Source: Flavobacterium sp. UMI-01 (lineage in GTDB: Bacteria; Bacteroidota; Bacteroidia; Flavobacteriales; Flavobacteriaceae). Taken from it: a stretch of 64,000 nucleotides of DNA. The stretch's first letter is position 1, and each line of letters begins with the position of its first letter. Both the position numbers and the translations under genes were made by a program. A model generated the notes under the pieces. The model saw only the letters and a list, made by a program, of their open reading frames with translations. It was not told the DNA's origin and made no database searches. Positions 17,673 to 25,594 of this stretch are shown here, piece after piece. The stretch spans positions 33,911 through 97,910 of the forward strand of contig NZ_BPLU01000012.1 in NCBI RefSeq assembly GCF_019656315.1. Reading direction: 5' to 3'.

Positions 17673-18062
17673 TTATTTTCGATGCTTTCTTTTGTTTTCA
17701 TATATTTTTCTTTTAAACTCTGGTTTTTTGCCAAAATTAAGTAGTAAACCAACTTCGCAATCAGTAGCTCTTAGATAATTTAGTATTTGATTTTCAAATT
17801 CTATCACAATTGATTCAGCAGCCTTTAATTCAAGAATGATTTTGTCTTCAACAATTAAATCGGCGATATAATCACCTACTTGCTGTCCTTTGTAATACAC
17901 TGCGATTCTCTTTTGAGGTTCTACAGCAAGTTCTTTATTTTTTAACTCTATGTATAAAGCATTTTGATATACTTTTTCTAAAAACCCTTGTCCCAATTCA
18001 TTATACACTTCATAAAAGGTTTTGATAATAATATCTGTGAGGTCTTCGTGCAATAGTGACAT
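17673..18062 (-). CDS. GxxExxY family protein
   Basis: A 129-residue protein of the widespread GxxExxY family, named for the motif seen here as GFLEKVY (26-32). Asp in DYIADLIVED and the following ELKA resemble the D...ExK core of PD-(D/E)XK nucleases, so a nuclease-like fold is likely, but no activity is established. It lies inside the arginine/proline cluster, between proB (202 bp) and argF' (185 bp), in the same orientation but with large gaps on both sides. These genes are frequently scattered among repeats in environmental Bacteroidota, and a recent insertion is a reasonable inference. Confidence 0.88.
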   Translation of the reverse strand: MSLLHEDLTDIIIKTFYEVYNELGQGFLEKVYQNALYIELKNKELAVEPQKRIAVYYKGQQVGDYIADLIVEDKIILELKAAESIVIEFENQILNYLRATDCEVGLLLNFGKKPEFKRKIYENKRKHRK

Positions 18063-18264
18063 AATTTTTAAATAATTTAATTATAAAAATAAATCTCCTC
18101 ATTAAAAAAGTAATCAATTTCAATAGAACTGTTGTAAATCTGTTTCAATCTAAAATAAGCTTTAGCTAATTTATTTTATCCGCATAATAAACACAAAAAA
18201 AAAAATAAAATCTGTTTTTATCCGTGTTTTTGCGATAGCAAATCCGCTACATCCGCGTCCCATT

Positions 18265-19026
18265 TTACACAATCTTAGTAAATGGAATTTTGTTATTTAT
18301 AGCATTCAATATAAAATTATCATTCAAGCCGTTGACAATCCAAGTTTCAATATTAGCTTCTTTTGCAATGGCTACAGCTTCGATTTTGGATTGCATACCA
18401 CCCGTACCATGTGAGGATTTAGAGTCTCCAATTTCCTTTTCCAAATCGTTTAACTCAGCAACCGTTAAAATGGTTTCAGGATTTCCGTTTTGCATGGATT
18501 CCTTGGTATAAAAACCATCGGTATTTGTGGCTATTATCAAAATATCAACTTCTAATAACACAGCGGTTAAAGCGGCTAATTTATCGTTGTCGCCAAATTT
18601 AATCTCATCCGTAGCAACGGTATCATTCTCGTTGATAATAGGAATGTAATTGTTTTTGACCAAAACATTGATGGTATTGACAATGTTTTTCTTAGTTTGT
18701 TCCTTCTCGAAATCAGAATACGAAAGCAAACATTGAGAAGTATGCAACCCTAAATCCTTGAAATTCTCATGGTAAATCCGCATCAAATGAGGCTGACCAA
18801 TAGATGCCAACGCTTGTTTTACAAAAAGTTCTTTATCTTGTTTTTCAAGTTTTACAAACTGTTTGGCAGCAGCAATCGCCCCTGAACTCACGATGATAAA
18901 TTCATAGTCCTCATTCAATTCTGCTATTTGCATCCCAATGTCCTCAATCTTTCCTCTCGAAATATGATTGGTTTCTTTGGTTAGCGTATTGCTACCTAAT
19001 TTTAATAAAATTCTTTTTTTAGCCAT
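18265..19026 (-). CDS. proB: glutamate 5-kinase
   Basis: Makes gamma-glutamyl phosphate, the first step of proline synthesis. LLKLGSNTL at the N-terminus, VSSGAIAAA near 50, ENDTV and FGDNDKLAALTA are the amino-acid kinase landmarks of ProB. At 253 residues it is the short form without the C-terminal PUA domain. The ATG at 19026 is preferred; an upstream in-frame GTG at 19047 would begin inside an intergenic repeat word (CTTTGTGCCCTTTGCGG). It follows proA by 141 bp. Proline and arginine both derive from glutamate, which explains their shared cluster. Confidence 0.94.
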   Translation of the reverse strand: MAKKRILLKLGSNTLTKETNHISRGKIEDIGMQIAELNEDYEFIIVSSGAIAAAKQFVKLEKQDKELFVKQALASIGQPHLMRIYHENFKDLGLHTSQCLLSYSDFEKEQTKKNIVNTINVLVKNNYIPIINENDTVATDEIKFGDNDKLAALTAVLLEVDILIIATNTDGFYTKESMQNGNPETILTVAELNDLEKEIGDSKSSHGTGGMQSKIEAVAIAKEANIETWIVNGLNDNFILNAINNKIPFTKIV

Positions 19027-19167
19027 CTTTTTAACCGCAAAGGGCACAAAGTTTTATTTATGTTATGCTTTAAAAACGCGAAGTTCGCAAAGCTATTTTA
19101 TCTAGTTGTTATCAAATATTGTTTTCAACGTTGCATTGACTGAACACTAAAAACGCATTACTGAACA

Positions 19168-20364
19168 CTATCTAATCTGTCCTTCGCCGTAAATATACCA
19201 TTTATTGGTTACCAAATGTTGCAAACCTATTGGTCCGCGTTGGTGTAATTTATCGGTACTGATGGCTAATTCGCCACCTAAACCAAATTGCCCACCATCA
19301 GTAAAACGAGTCGAAGCATTATGATATACTGAGGATGCGTCAACATTCTCCATAAACTCTTGTGCTAGACCAGTGTTTTCTGTAATGATAGAAGCCGAGT
19401 GTCCGCCACAATATTTATTAATCATTTCTATTGCTGCTGGATTAGAGTTAACCGTTCCAATTACAATTTTGTAATCCAAAAATTCTTCGTACCAAATCAA
19501 ATCATTTTCAATTGCAGGAACTCCAGTCGCTTTAGCAATAGCTTCATCTCCTAAAACAGTTACTTTAAACCCTTTTAATTTGGTTATTAATTCGTTAGCA
19601 AAAACTTCCCAGTTTGGTATATTAACATCAATCAATACTTTATCCAAAGCATTACAAACCGAAATATTTGAGGTTTTTCCGTTGATGATAATTGACATTG
19701 CTTTGCCTAAATCGGCATCAGCATTGACATATACAAAGTTATTGCCACGACCACTTACAATCACAGGGCAAGTCGCGTGTTTTTTAGTAAATTCAATCAA
19801 TTTTTCGCCACCACGTGGTACGATTAAATCGATTCTTTGCGTTGGTTTTTCTAAGAAAGCTTGGGTTTGCGCTCGGTCATAATTCAAATATTCCACCCAT
19901 TCAGTACTTACGCCATTGCTTTCCAAAGCTTGATGCCAAAGACTCACAATTTTTTGGTTCGAAAGCAAAGACTCTTTTCCACCTTTCAACAAAATTTTGT
20001 TTCCCGATTTAAAGGCAATTCCACCAGCTTCCACAGTAACATCTGGACGCGATTCGTAAATAATCATAATCGTTCCAAAAGCCGCTGTTTTGTTGCTAAT
20101 GCGCATGCCGTTGTCGTGGGTAAATTCATAACGAACTTGCCCCACAGGATCTTCTTGACTCGCTAATTGTTGTACCGAAAGTATCATTCCGTCCACCTTA
20201 GCATCGTCCACGAGTAACCGTTTCTCCATAGCTAAGTCTTCGCCATTATAATTGGCTAAATCTTGTTGATTGATGGCTTTCAAAGCTTCTCTTTCTTGTT
20301 CCAAAAGTGTCGCCATCGTATTCAATACAGCGTTTCTTTTTTCTATGGATAATAATGTACTCAT
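19168..20364 (-). CDS. proA: glutamate-5-semialdehyde dehydrogenase
   Basis: Reduces gamma-glutamyl phosphate to glutamate semialdehyde with NADPH, the second proline step. YESRPDVTVEA and LKGGKES (about 104-131) form the aldehyde-dehydrogenase cofactor site, VPRGGE is a ProA marker and NISVCNALDK carries the catalytic cysteine (near residue 238). The C-terminus HQRGPIGLQHLVTNKW is diagnostic. At 398 residues the length is normal. It lies 305 bp behind argD and 141 bp before proB; both gaps are filled with repeats. Confidence 0.96.
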   Translation of the reverse strand: MSTLLSIEKRNAVLNTMATLLEQEREALKAINQQDLANYNGEDLAMEKRLLVDDAKVDGMILSVQQLASQEDPVGQVRYEFTHDNGMRISNKTAAFGTIMIIYESRPDVTVEAGGIAFKSGNKILLKGGKESLLSNQKIVSLWHQALESNGVSTEWVEYLNYDRAQTQAFLEKPTQRIDLIVPRGGEKLIEFTKKHATCPVIVSGRGNNFVYVNADADLGKAMSIIINGKTSNISVCNALDKVLIDVNIPNWEVFANELITKLKGFKVTVLGDEAIAKATGVPAIENDLIWYEEFLDYKIVIGTVNSNPAAIEMINKYCGGHSASIITENTGLAQEFMENVDASSVYHNASTRFTDGGQFGLGGELAISTDKLHQRGPIGLQHLVTNKWYIYGEGQIR

Positions 20365-20669
20365 ATTTTTTTTACTATATGTTATTCTATTTTGGGCGTG
20401 ACCCTCCGTAAAAACTTCGGGTCGGGCTATTCGCTACAATCTTTTTTATTCATTTCCGCTACGCTACAATCAATAAAAAAGGATTTTCGCTGCTATCACT
20501 CACGCAAACCAATCTTTGTGTATAAAACTAGTCCTAAGTCCTTAGTTTTATATTTGCAAAGTGAAGTTTTTAAAATCTTTTTTAAATCTGCGAAATCTGC
20601 GTGAAAATTATAGCACGCTGATTTCACAGATTTTAGCAGATTTTTATTTTTAATTTATAACTTAAAATC
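20365..20669. other. repeat-filled gap between argD and proA
   Basis: No gene is visible. It holds a Flavo-1-like element on the minus strand (20396-20505) and a hairpin AAATCTGCGTG/CACGCTGATTT (20593-20603 with 20614-20624, 10 of 11 pairs) surrounded by 'aaatctgcg' words. Transcription of the cluster would have to pass through both. Confidence 0.7.
20396..20505 (-). ncRNA. Flavo-1-like RNA element, copy 2
   Basis: On the minus strand: GCGTGA...GATAGCAGCGAAAATCCTTT, a stem-loop, AAAGATTGTAGCGAATAGCCC...TCACGC. The internal segments match the copies at 23171 and 37841, while the outer helix is replaced by GCGTGA/TCACGC. It lies in the transcribed gap after argD. I identify the class by pattern only. 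Confidence 0.5.
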
Positions 20670-21806
20670 CTACTTCAACTCAGCCAAACTCTCTTGCAAC
20701 GCTACTACAAAAGTATCAATAGCATCTGTTGTAATCGTTAATGGTGGCAAAATTCTCAACAAGTTTTTGTTGTTTGCTCCACCTGTAAAAATATGTTTTT
20801 CGATAATCATTTTCTTTCTCAAAGCGCTCACGTCAAAATCAAACTCAACGCCCAGCATCAAGCCTCTTCCTTTTACTTGTTTGATTTCAGGAATTACTTT
20901 AATCGCTTCCATGAAATAAGCTTCTATTTTCTTAGCGTTTTCAATCAAGTTTTTGCTTTCAATCACATCCAAAACCGCAATACCAGCAGCACAAGCCAAA
21001 TGACTTCCACCAAAAGTAGTTCCTAATAATCCGTAACTCGCTTGAAATTTAGGCGAAATCAAAACGCCACCAATAGGGAAACCGTTCCCCATTCCTTTAG
21101 CTGTTGTTATAATATCTGGATTGATTCCGTGGTGTTGGTGCGCAAAAAACTTTCCACTTCTTCCGTAACCTGATTGCACTTCGTCAAGAATTAAAATCAC
21201 CTCATTTGCTTTACACACTTTTTCCAAAGCTTGAAAGAATTCGGTTGTTCCTTGGTCTAAACCACCCACACCTTGAATAGGTTCGATAATCACACAAGCA
21301 ACATCTCCTTTTTTTAGTTCAGCTTCCACCAAATTAATTTGATTCAATGGCAAGAACGTCACTACTTGTTGTGCATTGATAGGCGCCACAATTTTAGGAT
21401 TGTCAGTTACAGCAACCGCAGCCGAAGTTCTTCCGTGAAACGAATTGTCAAAAGCAATTACTCTTGATTTTCCTGTGTGAAAAGAAGCAACTTTTAAAGC
21501 ATTTTCATTGGCTTCAGCACCAGAGCTACACAAGAACAAGCTAAAATCAGTCAAGCCAGAGGCTTTTCCTAATTTTTCAGCTAATTCCACTTGTAATGGA
21601 TTCTGAATCGCATTTGAGTAAAAACTCAAATTATCCAATTGTTCTTTTACTTTGGCTACATAATTAGGCTCAGTGTGTCCTATGGATATTACGCCGTGGC
21701 CAGAGTATAAGTCTAAATATTCAATTCCTTTTTCGTCGTAAATTGTGCAGTCCACTGCTTTTACAGGCGTAATAGGGTATAATGGGTAAACGTCAAATAA
21801 GTTCAT
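20670..21806 (-). CDS. argD: acetylornithine (acyl-ornithine) aminotransferase
   Basis: A class III PLP aminotransferase that converts the acylglutamate semialdehyde to acyl-ornithine. PLP contacts are Asp208 in LILDEVQSG and the Schiff-base lysine Lys237 in TTAKGMGNG; SSGAEANENA binds the phosphate. The start is placed at the ATG of MNLFDVYPL (21806): a longer frame from 21857 would translate the GC-rich intergenic repeat. Length 378 is normal. It lies 223 bp behind argC, across an inverted pair of GC-rich repeats. Confidence 0.95.
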   Translation of the reverse strand: MNLFDVYPLYPITPVKAVDCTIYDEKGIEYLDLYSGHGVISIGHTEPNYVAKVKEQLDNLSFYSNAIQNPLQVELAEKLGKASGLTDFSLFLCSSGAEANENALKVASFHTGKSRVIAFDNSFHGRTSAAVAVTDNPKIVAPINAQQVVTFLPLNQINLVEAELKKGDVACVIIEPIQGVGGLDQGTTEFFQALEKVCKANEVILILDEVQSGYGRSGKFFAHQHHGINPDIITTAKGMGNGFPIGGVLISPKFQASYGLLGTTFGGSHLACAAGIAVLDVIESKNLIENAKKIEAYFMEAIKVIPEIKQVKGRGLMLGVEFDFDVSALRKKMIIEKHIFTGGANNKNLLRILPPLTITTDAIDTFVVALQESLAELK

Positions 21807-21812
21807 AGTATT

Positions 21813-21845
21813 CCTCCCCCTAACCCCCTCCGAAGGAGGGGGAAT
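21813..21845. repeat. GC-rich hairpin repeat, copy A
   Basis: CCTCCCCCTAACCCCCTCC followed by GAAGGAGGGGG forms a short GC-rich hairpin. Copy C (24502) is the same element and both are followed about 30 bp later by GTTGCTTTT. It is strikingly GC-rich against an AT-rich background. Confidence 0.8.
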
Positions 21846-21995
21846 AAATATGTACAACGGGGGGTGTTGCTTTTAGATTCTAACTGTTCTTTCTTTTTAA
21901 GAGAAAGAACAGTTAGTTCACGATTATATTAATTCATTTTATTTTTTTGATTAGTCTATAAGACTAAAATAATTGACAAAGTATATGAAATAATG

Positions 21996-22029
21996 CCTCC
22001 CTCCCCTTTGGGGAGGGCTGGGGTGGGGA
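21996..22029. repeat. GC-rich hairpin repeat, copy B (opposite orientation)
   Basis: CCTCCCTCCCCTTTGGGGAGGGCTGGGGTGGGG resembles copies A and C when read on the minus strand, so copies A and B face each other within the argC-argD gap. Confidence 0.75.
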
Positions 22030-23007
22030 TTAAAATCCACACGGTTTCAAGTGCAAGCCAGTTGTTTCTTCGAGTCCAAACATTAAATTCATGTTTTGAA
22101 CGGCTTGACCTGAAGCACCTTTTAATAAGTTATCAATTGTTGATGTGATTAAAACCCGGTTTCCTTTTTTTAATAAACTGATAATGCATTTGTTGGTTTG
22201 TACTACTTGTTTCATGTTGATGTTAGTAGTAGTAACCGTTACAAAAGGTTGGTCTGCATAGAAAGCTTCGTATTTAGCCACTAAATCTTCTAAACTTTCT
22301 TCCGATTTTGTGTATAAGGTTGCAAAAATTCCTCTTGGGAAATCTCCTCTGTTCGGGACAAAAATTAATTCGTCACTATAAGAAGCTTGTAGCTGATTGA
22401 TGCTTTGATTGATTTCACCCAAATGCTGGTGTTCGAAAGCTTTATAGTGTGAGAAGTTGTTGTTTCTCCAGCTAAAATGCGATGTTGCTGATAGACTAAC
22501 ACCCGCACCCGTACTACCTGTAGTTGCATTGATGTGAACATCTTCGGTTAGTAAACCTTCGGCTGCTAATGGTAATAAGGCCAATTGAATAGCAGTAGCA
22601 AAACAACCAGGATTTGCAATATAATTGGCTTTTTTAATATCGGATTTATTGAGTTCAGGCAAACCGTACACAAATGATTTTCCATCAAATTCCTTGTCTT
22701 TAGTCAAACGGAAATCGTTTCCTAAATCAATAATTTTGGTATTGTCTGAGAATTTGTTGTTTTCTAAAAACGCAATTGATTTTCCGTGTCCTAAACACAA
22801 GAAAAGTACGTCCACATTAGGGTTGATGGTGTCAGTAAAATTCATTTCGATATCGCCCATCAAATCTTGATGTGCTGTAGAAAGCGGTTTTCCTGCATTG
22901 GTTGTACTGTACACAAAATCAAGTTTTGCATTAGGATGAAACATTAGAATTCTAATTAATTCGCCCGCAGTATATCCTGATCCTCCAATTATTCCAATAG
23001 TAATCAT
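22030..23007 (-). CDS. argC: N-acetyl-gamma-glutamyl-phosphate reductase
   Basis: The NADPH-dependent reductase forming the acylglutamate semialdehyde. GIIGGSGYTAGELIRIL at the N-terminus is the dinucleotide-binding loop, Cys135 in NPGCFATA is the catalytic thiol, and HQHLGEIN and FVPNRGDFPRGI carry further active-site residues. At 325 residues it is the usual bacterial length. It follows argG by 284 bp; that gap contains an inverted repeat and a Flavo-1-like element rather than a gene. Confidence 0.97.
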   Translation of the reverse strand: MITIGIIGGSGYTAGELIRILMFHPNAKLDFVYSTTNAGKPLSTAHQDLMGDIEMNFTDTINPNVDVLFLCLGHGKSIAFLENNKFSDNTKIIDLGNDFRLTKDKEFDGKSFVYGLPELNKSDIKKANYIANPGCFATAIQLALLPLAAEGLLTEDVHINATTGSTGAGVSLSATSHFSWRNNNFSHYKAFEHQHLGEINQSINQLQASYSDELIFVPNRGDFPRGIFATLYTKSEESLEDLVAKYEAFYADQPFVTVTTTNINMKQVVQTNKCIISLLKKGNRVLITSTIDNLLKGASGQAVQNMNLMFGLEETTGLHLKPCGF

Positions 23008-23070
23008 AATCTCTTTTTTTAAGATTGTCTCTTTGAAAAAAGCAATCTATTTTTAAAACATTTTTTATTT

Positions 23071-23127
23071 AAACCATTAAGTAATTAAGTTTCATTTAGC
23101 TTAATAATCTTAATTTCTTAATGGTTT
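23071..23127. repeat. 19-bp inverted repeat in the argG-argC gap
   Basis: AAACCATTAAGTAATTAAG pairs with CTTAATTTCTTAATGGTTT (18 of 19 positions) across a 19-nt loop. There is no adjacent T-run, so it is a repeat hairpin rather than a clear terminator. Confidence 0.75.
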
Positions 23128-23170
23128 TAAAAGATTGTAAAAGTTTCTTTGAAAACTTAAACTTTCTCAT

Positions 23171-23241
23171 TAGCCCCGATGGCAGTGAAAATCCTTTTCC
23201 TTTTTTTTCAAAAGGAAAAGATTGTAACGTACAGCGGGATG
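23171..23241 (+). ncRNA. Flavo-1-like RNA element, copy 3
   Basis: AGCCCCGATGGCAGTGAAAA, then the stem TCCTTTTCCTTTT/AAAAGGAAAAG, then ATTGTAACGTACAGCGGGAT. The outer CCC/GGG helix and central hairpin match copy 4 at 37841. It lies antisense to the arginine cluster. Confidence 0.55.
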
Positions 23242-23291
23242 GATGTTTCTTAAAAAGCAAAATGGTTCTGCTCCTAAGAAAACAATTTGTC

Positions 23292-24485
23292 TTACTCGTA
23301 AATTTCTTTGTTTACTGATGAAAAGATGTTTTGAGCGTTACCCAAAATTTTGATAAATCCTTTCGCATCGTCTGATGTCCAAGCATTGTTCATCTCTCCA
23401 TATTGACCAAAACCAGTGTTCATCAAGTCGTTTTCAGACTCGATTCCGTCCAAGATAAAGTGGTATGGTTTTAAAGTAACAAAAACTTTTCCGTTAACTG
23501 TTTTTTGTGTGTCTTGCAAGAAAGCCTCGATGTTACGCATCACAGGGTCCAAAAATTGCCCTTCGTGGAATAACATTCCGTACCAGTTTCCTAGTTGCTC
23601 TTTCCAGTATTGTTGCCATTTTCCTAAAGTATGTTTCTCTAGTAAATGGTGTGCTTTGATGATAATAAGCGGAGCAGCCGCTTCAAAACCAACTCTTCCT
23701 TTGATTCCGATAATTGTGTCACCCACGTGAGTATCTCTACCAATGGCGTAAGCACTCGCTAGTTTTTCAAGAACTACAATGTTGTTTGATGGCTTGTCTG
23801 CTACACCATTTACAGCGATTAATTCACCTTCTTTGAATTCAAGAGTTACTTTTTCTTCACCTTCTTTAGTCAATTGAGAAGGGTAGGCTTCGCTAGGTAA
23901 TGATTGGTGTGAAGTCAAAGTTTCTTTTCCTCCCACACTTGTTCCCCATAATCCTTTGTTGATAGAATATTGTGCTTTTTCCCAAGAATAGTGCACCCCA
24001 TTTTTGATTAAGTAATCTACTTCTTCTTGACGAGATAATTTCAAGTCACGGATAGGAGTGATGATTTCAATTTCAGGAGCAATGGTTTGAAAAATCAAAT
24101 CAAAACGGATTTGGTCATTTCCCGCACCTGTACTTCCGTGAGCAATAGCAGTTGCACCCACAGATTTTGCATATTTAATCGCTTCAATCGCTTGGAAAAC
24201 ACGTTCAGCACTTACAGATAATGGATACGTATTGTTTTTTAATACATTTCCAAAAATCAAGTATTTAATAGCTTTATCGTAATATTTGTCTAAAATAGTA
24301 AGGTTAGCGTGTTTAGCGCTTCCTAGTTCGTAGGCTCTGTCTTCAATAGCTTGTAGCTCTTCGTCGTCAAAACCACCGGTATTAATTAAAACTGTATGAA
24401 CTTCGAATCCCTTTTCGTTTTTCAAATATTTTAGACAATATGAGGTGTCCAAACCTCCACTATAAGCTAATACTACTTTTTTCAT
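23292..24485 (-). CDS. argG: argininosuccinate synthase
   Basis: Joins citrulline and aspartate using ATP. The PP-loop AYSGGLDTS (8-16) is at the N-terminus, GSTGAGNDQIRFD binds the substrate near residue 120, and PIRDLKLSRQEE is typical of bacterial ArgG. At 397 residues the length is normal. It is the second gene of the cluster, 143 bp behind the GNAT gene; the gap contains GC-rich repeat copy C. Confidence 0.97.
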   Translation of the reverse strand: MKKVVLAYSGGLDTSYCLKYLKNEKGFEVHTVLINTGGFDDEELQAIEDRAYELGSAKHANLTILDKYYDKAIKYLIFGNVLKNNTYPLSVSAERVFQAIEAIKYAKSVGATAIAHGSTGAGNDQIRFDLIFQTIAPEIEIITPIRDLKLSRQEEVDYLIKNGVHYSWEKAQYSINKGLWGTSVGGKETLTSHQSLPSEAYPSQLTKEGEEKVTLEFKEGELIAVNGVADKPSNNIVVLEKLASAYAIGRDTHVGDTIIGIKGRVGFEAAAPLIIIKAHHLLEKHTLGKWQQYWKEQLGNWYGMLFHEGQFLDPVMRNIEAFLQDTQKTVNGKVFVTLKPYHFILDGIESENDLMNTGFGQYGEMNNAWTSDDAKGFIKILGNAQNIFSSVNKEIYE

Positions 24486-24501
24486 TTTAATTGTTTTTTT
24501 T

Positions 24502-24531
24502 CCTCCCCCCAGCCCCCTCCAAAGGAGGGGG
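24502..24531. repeat. GC-rich hairpin repeat, copy C
   Basis: CCTCCCCCCAGCCCCCTCC then AAAGGAGGGGG, the same element as copy A at 21813, again followed about 20 bp later by GTTGCTTTTTA. Confidence 0.8.
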
Positions 24532-24628
24532 TGACTTTGTCGATGTTGCTTTTTAAAGTTTCATTTTCATTATAACTTTGTAAACGTAACTTAGTCTTTT
24601 TTAAGGGATATTAATGATGTTACTGTTT

Positions 24629-25279
24629 TTATTTATTATCCTTTTTGTCTTTTTTTTCATTTTTGTTTTGAAGAAAAAGCGCTTGTTTTATTGCTTTTAA
24701 TCGGTTCCAAATACGCACATTGAATGGGTGTTTGGGTGGATCTTTTGGTTTTTCTTTTGGGTCGTACAACATTCCTGTACACAAACACATTTTGTTGTCT
24801 TTGCTTTTTAGAATTTCATAATTCGTACAGGTTTGACACCCTTTCCAAAAACTTGGATCGGTTGTTAATTCTGAAAACGGAACCGGTTTGTATCCCAAAT
24901 CCGAATTAATCTTCATTACAGCTAAACCCGTTGTAATACCAAAAACCTTGGCTTCTGGGTATTTCTTTAATGAATAGTCAAAAACAAAGGTTTTAATTCT
25001 TTTTGCTAAACCTAAATTTCTATAGTCAGGATGTACAATTAATCCTGAATGAGCTACAAATTTACCGTGTTGCCAACTTTCGATATAACAAAAGCCAGCA
25101 AAATTGCCGTTCTCTAAAGCGATTACAGCATCTTTGTTGGTCATTTTTTTTTGGATGTACTCAGGAGTTCTCTTCGCGATACCCGTACCTCTCAGCTTGG
25201 CTGAAGACTCTATGGTGTCGCAAATTTCCTGAGCATATTTAAAATGCTCTTCTTGAGCTATGACGATATCAACATTCAT
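24629..25279 (-). CDS. GNAT acyltransferase, probable N-acylglutamate synthase of the cluster
   Basis: A GNAT-fold acyltransferase: HSGLIVHPDYRNLGLAKRI (77-95) is the beta4-alpha3 acetyl-CoA pyrophosphate loop. No other gene in the cluster supplies the first step, and position as first gene suggests it makes N-acetyl- or N-succinyl-glutamate in place of classical ArgA or ArgJ; this is inference. A C-terminal extension carries Cys148-x2-Cys151 and Cys165-x-Cys167, a possible metal knuckle or redox switch, followed by a basic Lys-rich tail. A -7 element lies about 70 bp upstream and a possible Arg leader ORF lies 216 bp upstream. Confidence 0.75.
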   Translation of the reverse strand: MNVDIVIAQEEHFKYAQEICDTIESSAKLRGTGIAKRTPEYIQKKMTNKDAVIALENGNFAGFCYIESWQHGKFVAHSGLIVHPDYRNLGLAKRIKTFVFDYSLKKYPEAKVFGITTGLAVMKINSDLGYKPVPFSELTTDPSFWKGCQTCTNYEILKSKDNKMCLCTGMLYDPKEKPKDPPKHPFNVRIWNRLKAIKQALFLQNKNEKKDKKDNK

Positions 25280-25345
25280 TTATAAGTGATTTATTGAGTA
25301 ATGAAATAAGTTGTAATGGATTGTTGAAATTACAAACTGATACTA

Positions 25346-25353
25346 CAAAGATA
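25346..25353 (-). promoter_or_regulatory. -7 element (TATCTTTG) proximal to the arginine cluster
   Basis: On the minus strand TATCTTTG matches TAnnTTTG and lies 66 nt before the GNAT start codon. A second element lies further up at 25587-25594. Confidence 0.45.
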
Positions 25354-25495
25354 GGCATCCATGAAAATGAATACGAAAATAGATTGTAAAAATTGTTTTT
25401 AGGATTTGTTAATCCAACGCTAGATAACAGTTGCAATTCCAAAGCAAAAAAAATGAAAAATGAATAAATACTAATTGAACCAAACATGATGAATA

Positions 25496-25582
25496 CTAAA
25501 CTAATAGTATCCGTACCTCGGGTGAGGTAACATGTCTGTTCATCCGTGAGATTGAAGTAATATATACACGTGGTTTATTCAT
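25496..25582 (-). CDS. putative 28-residue leader peptide of the arginine cluster
   Basis: A micro-ORF running ATG...TAG, too short for routine gene calling. The peptide begins MNKPRVYITSISRMNRH and has Arg at positions 5, 13, 16 and 24, encoded CGT, CGG, AGA and CGG; CGG should be rare in so AT-rich a genome. The ATG lies only 4 nt after a consensus -7 element (TACTTTTG), so the mRNA would be nearly leaderless. A 6-bp hairpin TACCTC-ACCC-GAGGTA (25514-25529) lies inside it. The stop is 216 nt before the GNAT gene. Regulation by arginine-dependent translation is inference; no convincing attenuator hairpin with T-run follows. Confidence 0.45.
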   Translation of the reverse strand: MNKPRVYITSISRMNRHVTSPEVRILLV

Positions 25583-25586
25583 GGTG

Positions 25587-25594
25587 CAAAAGTA
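25587..25594 (-). promoter_or_regulatory. -7 element (TACTTTTG) at the head of the arginine cluster
   Basis: On the minus strand TACTTTTGCACC immediately precedes the micro-ORF ATG at 25582. The match to TAnnTTTG is exact; transcription would start almost at the ATG. Confidence 0.55.

Noticed and set aside
25269..25487. 72-codon minus-strand ORF between the leader ORF and the GNAT gene
   Set aside because: It overlaps the GNAT start, is Phe/Ser-rich like random AT-rich sequence and contains the proximal -7 box.
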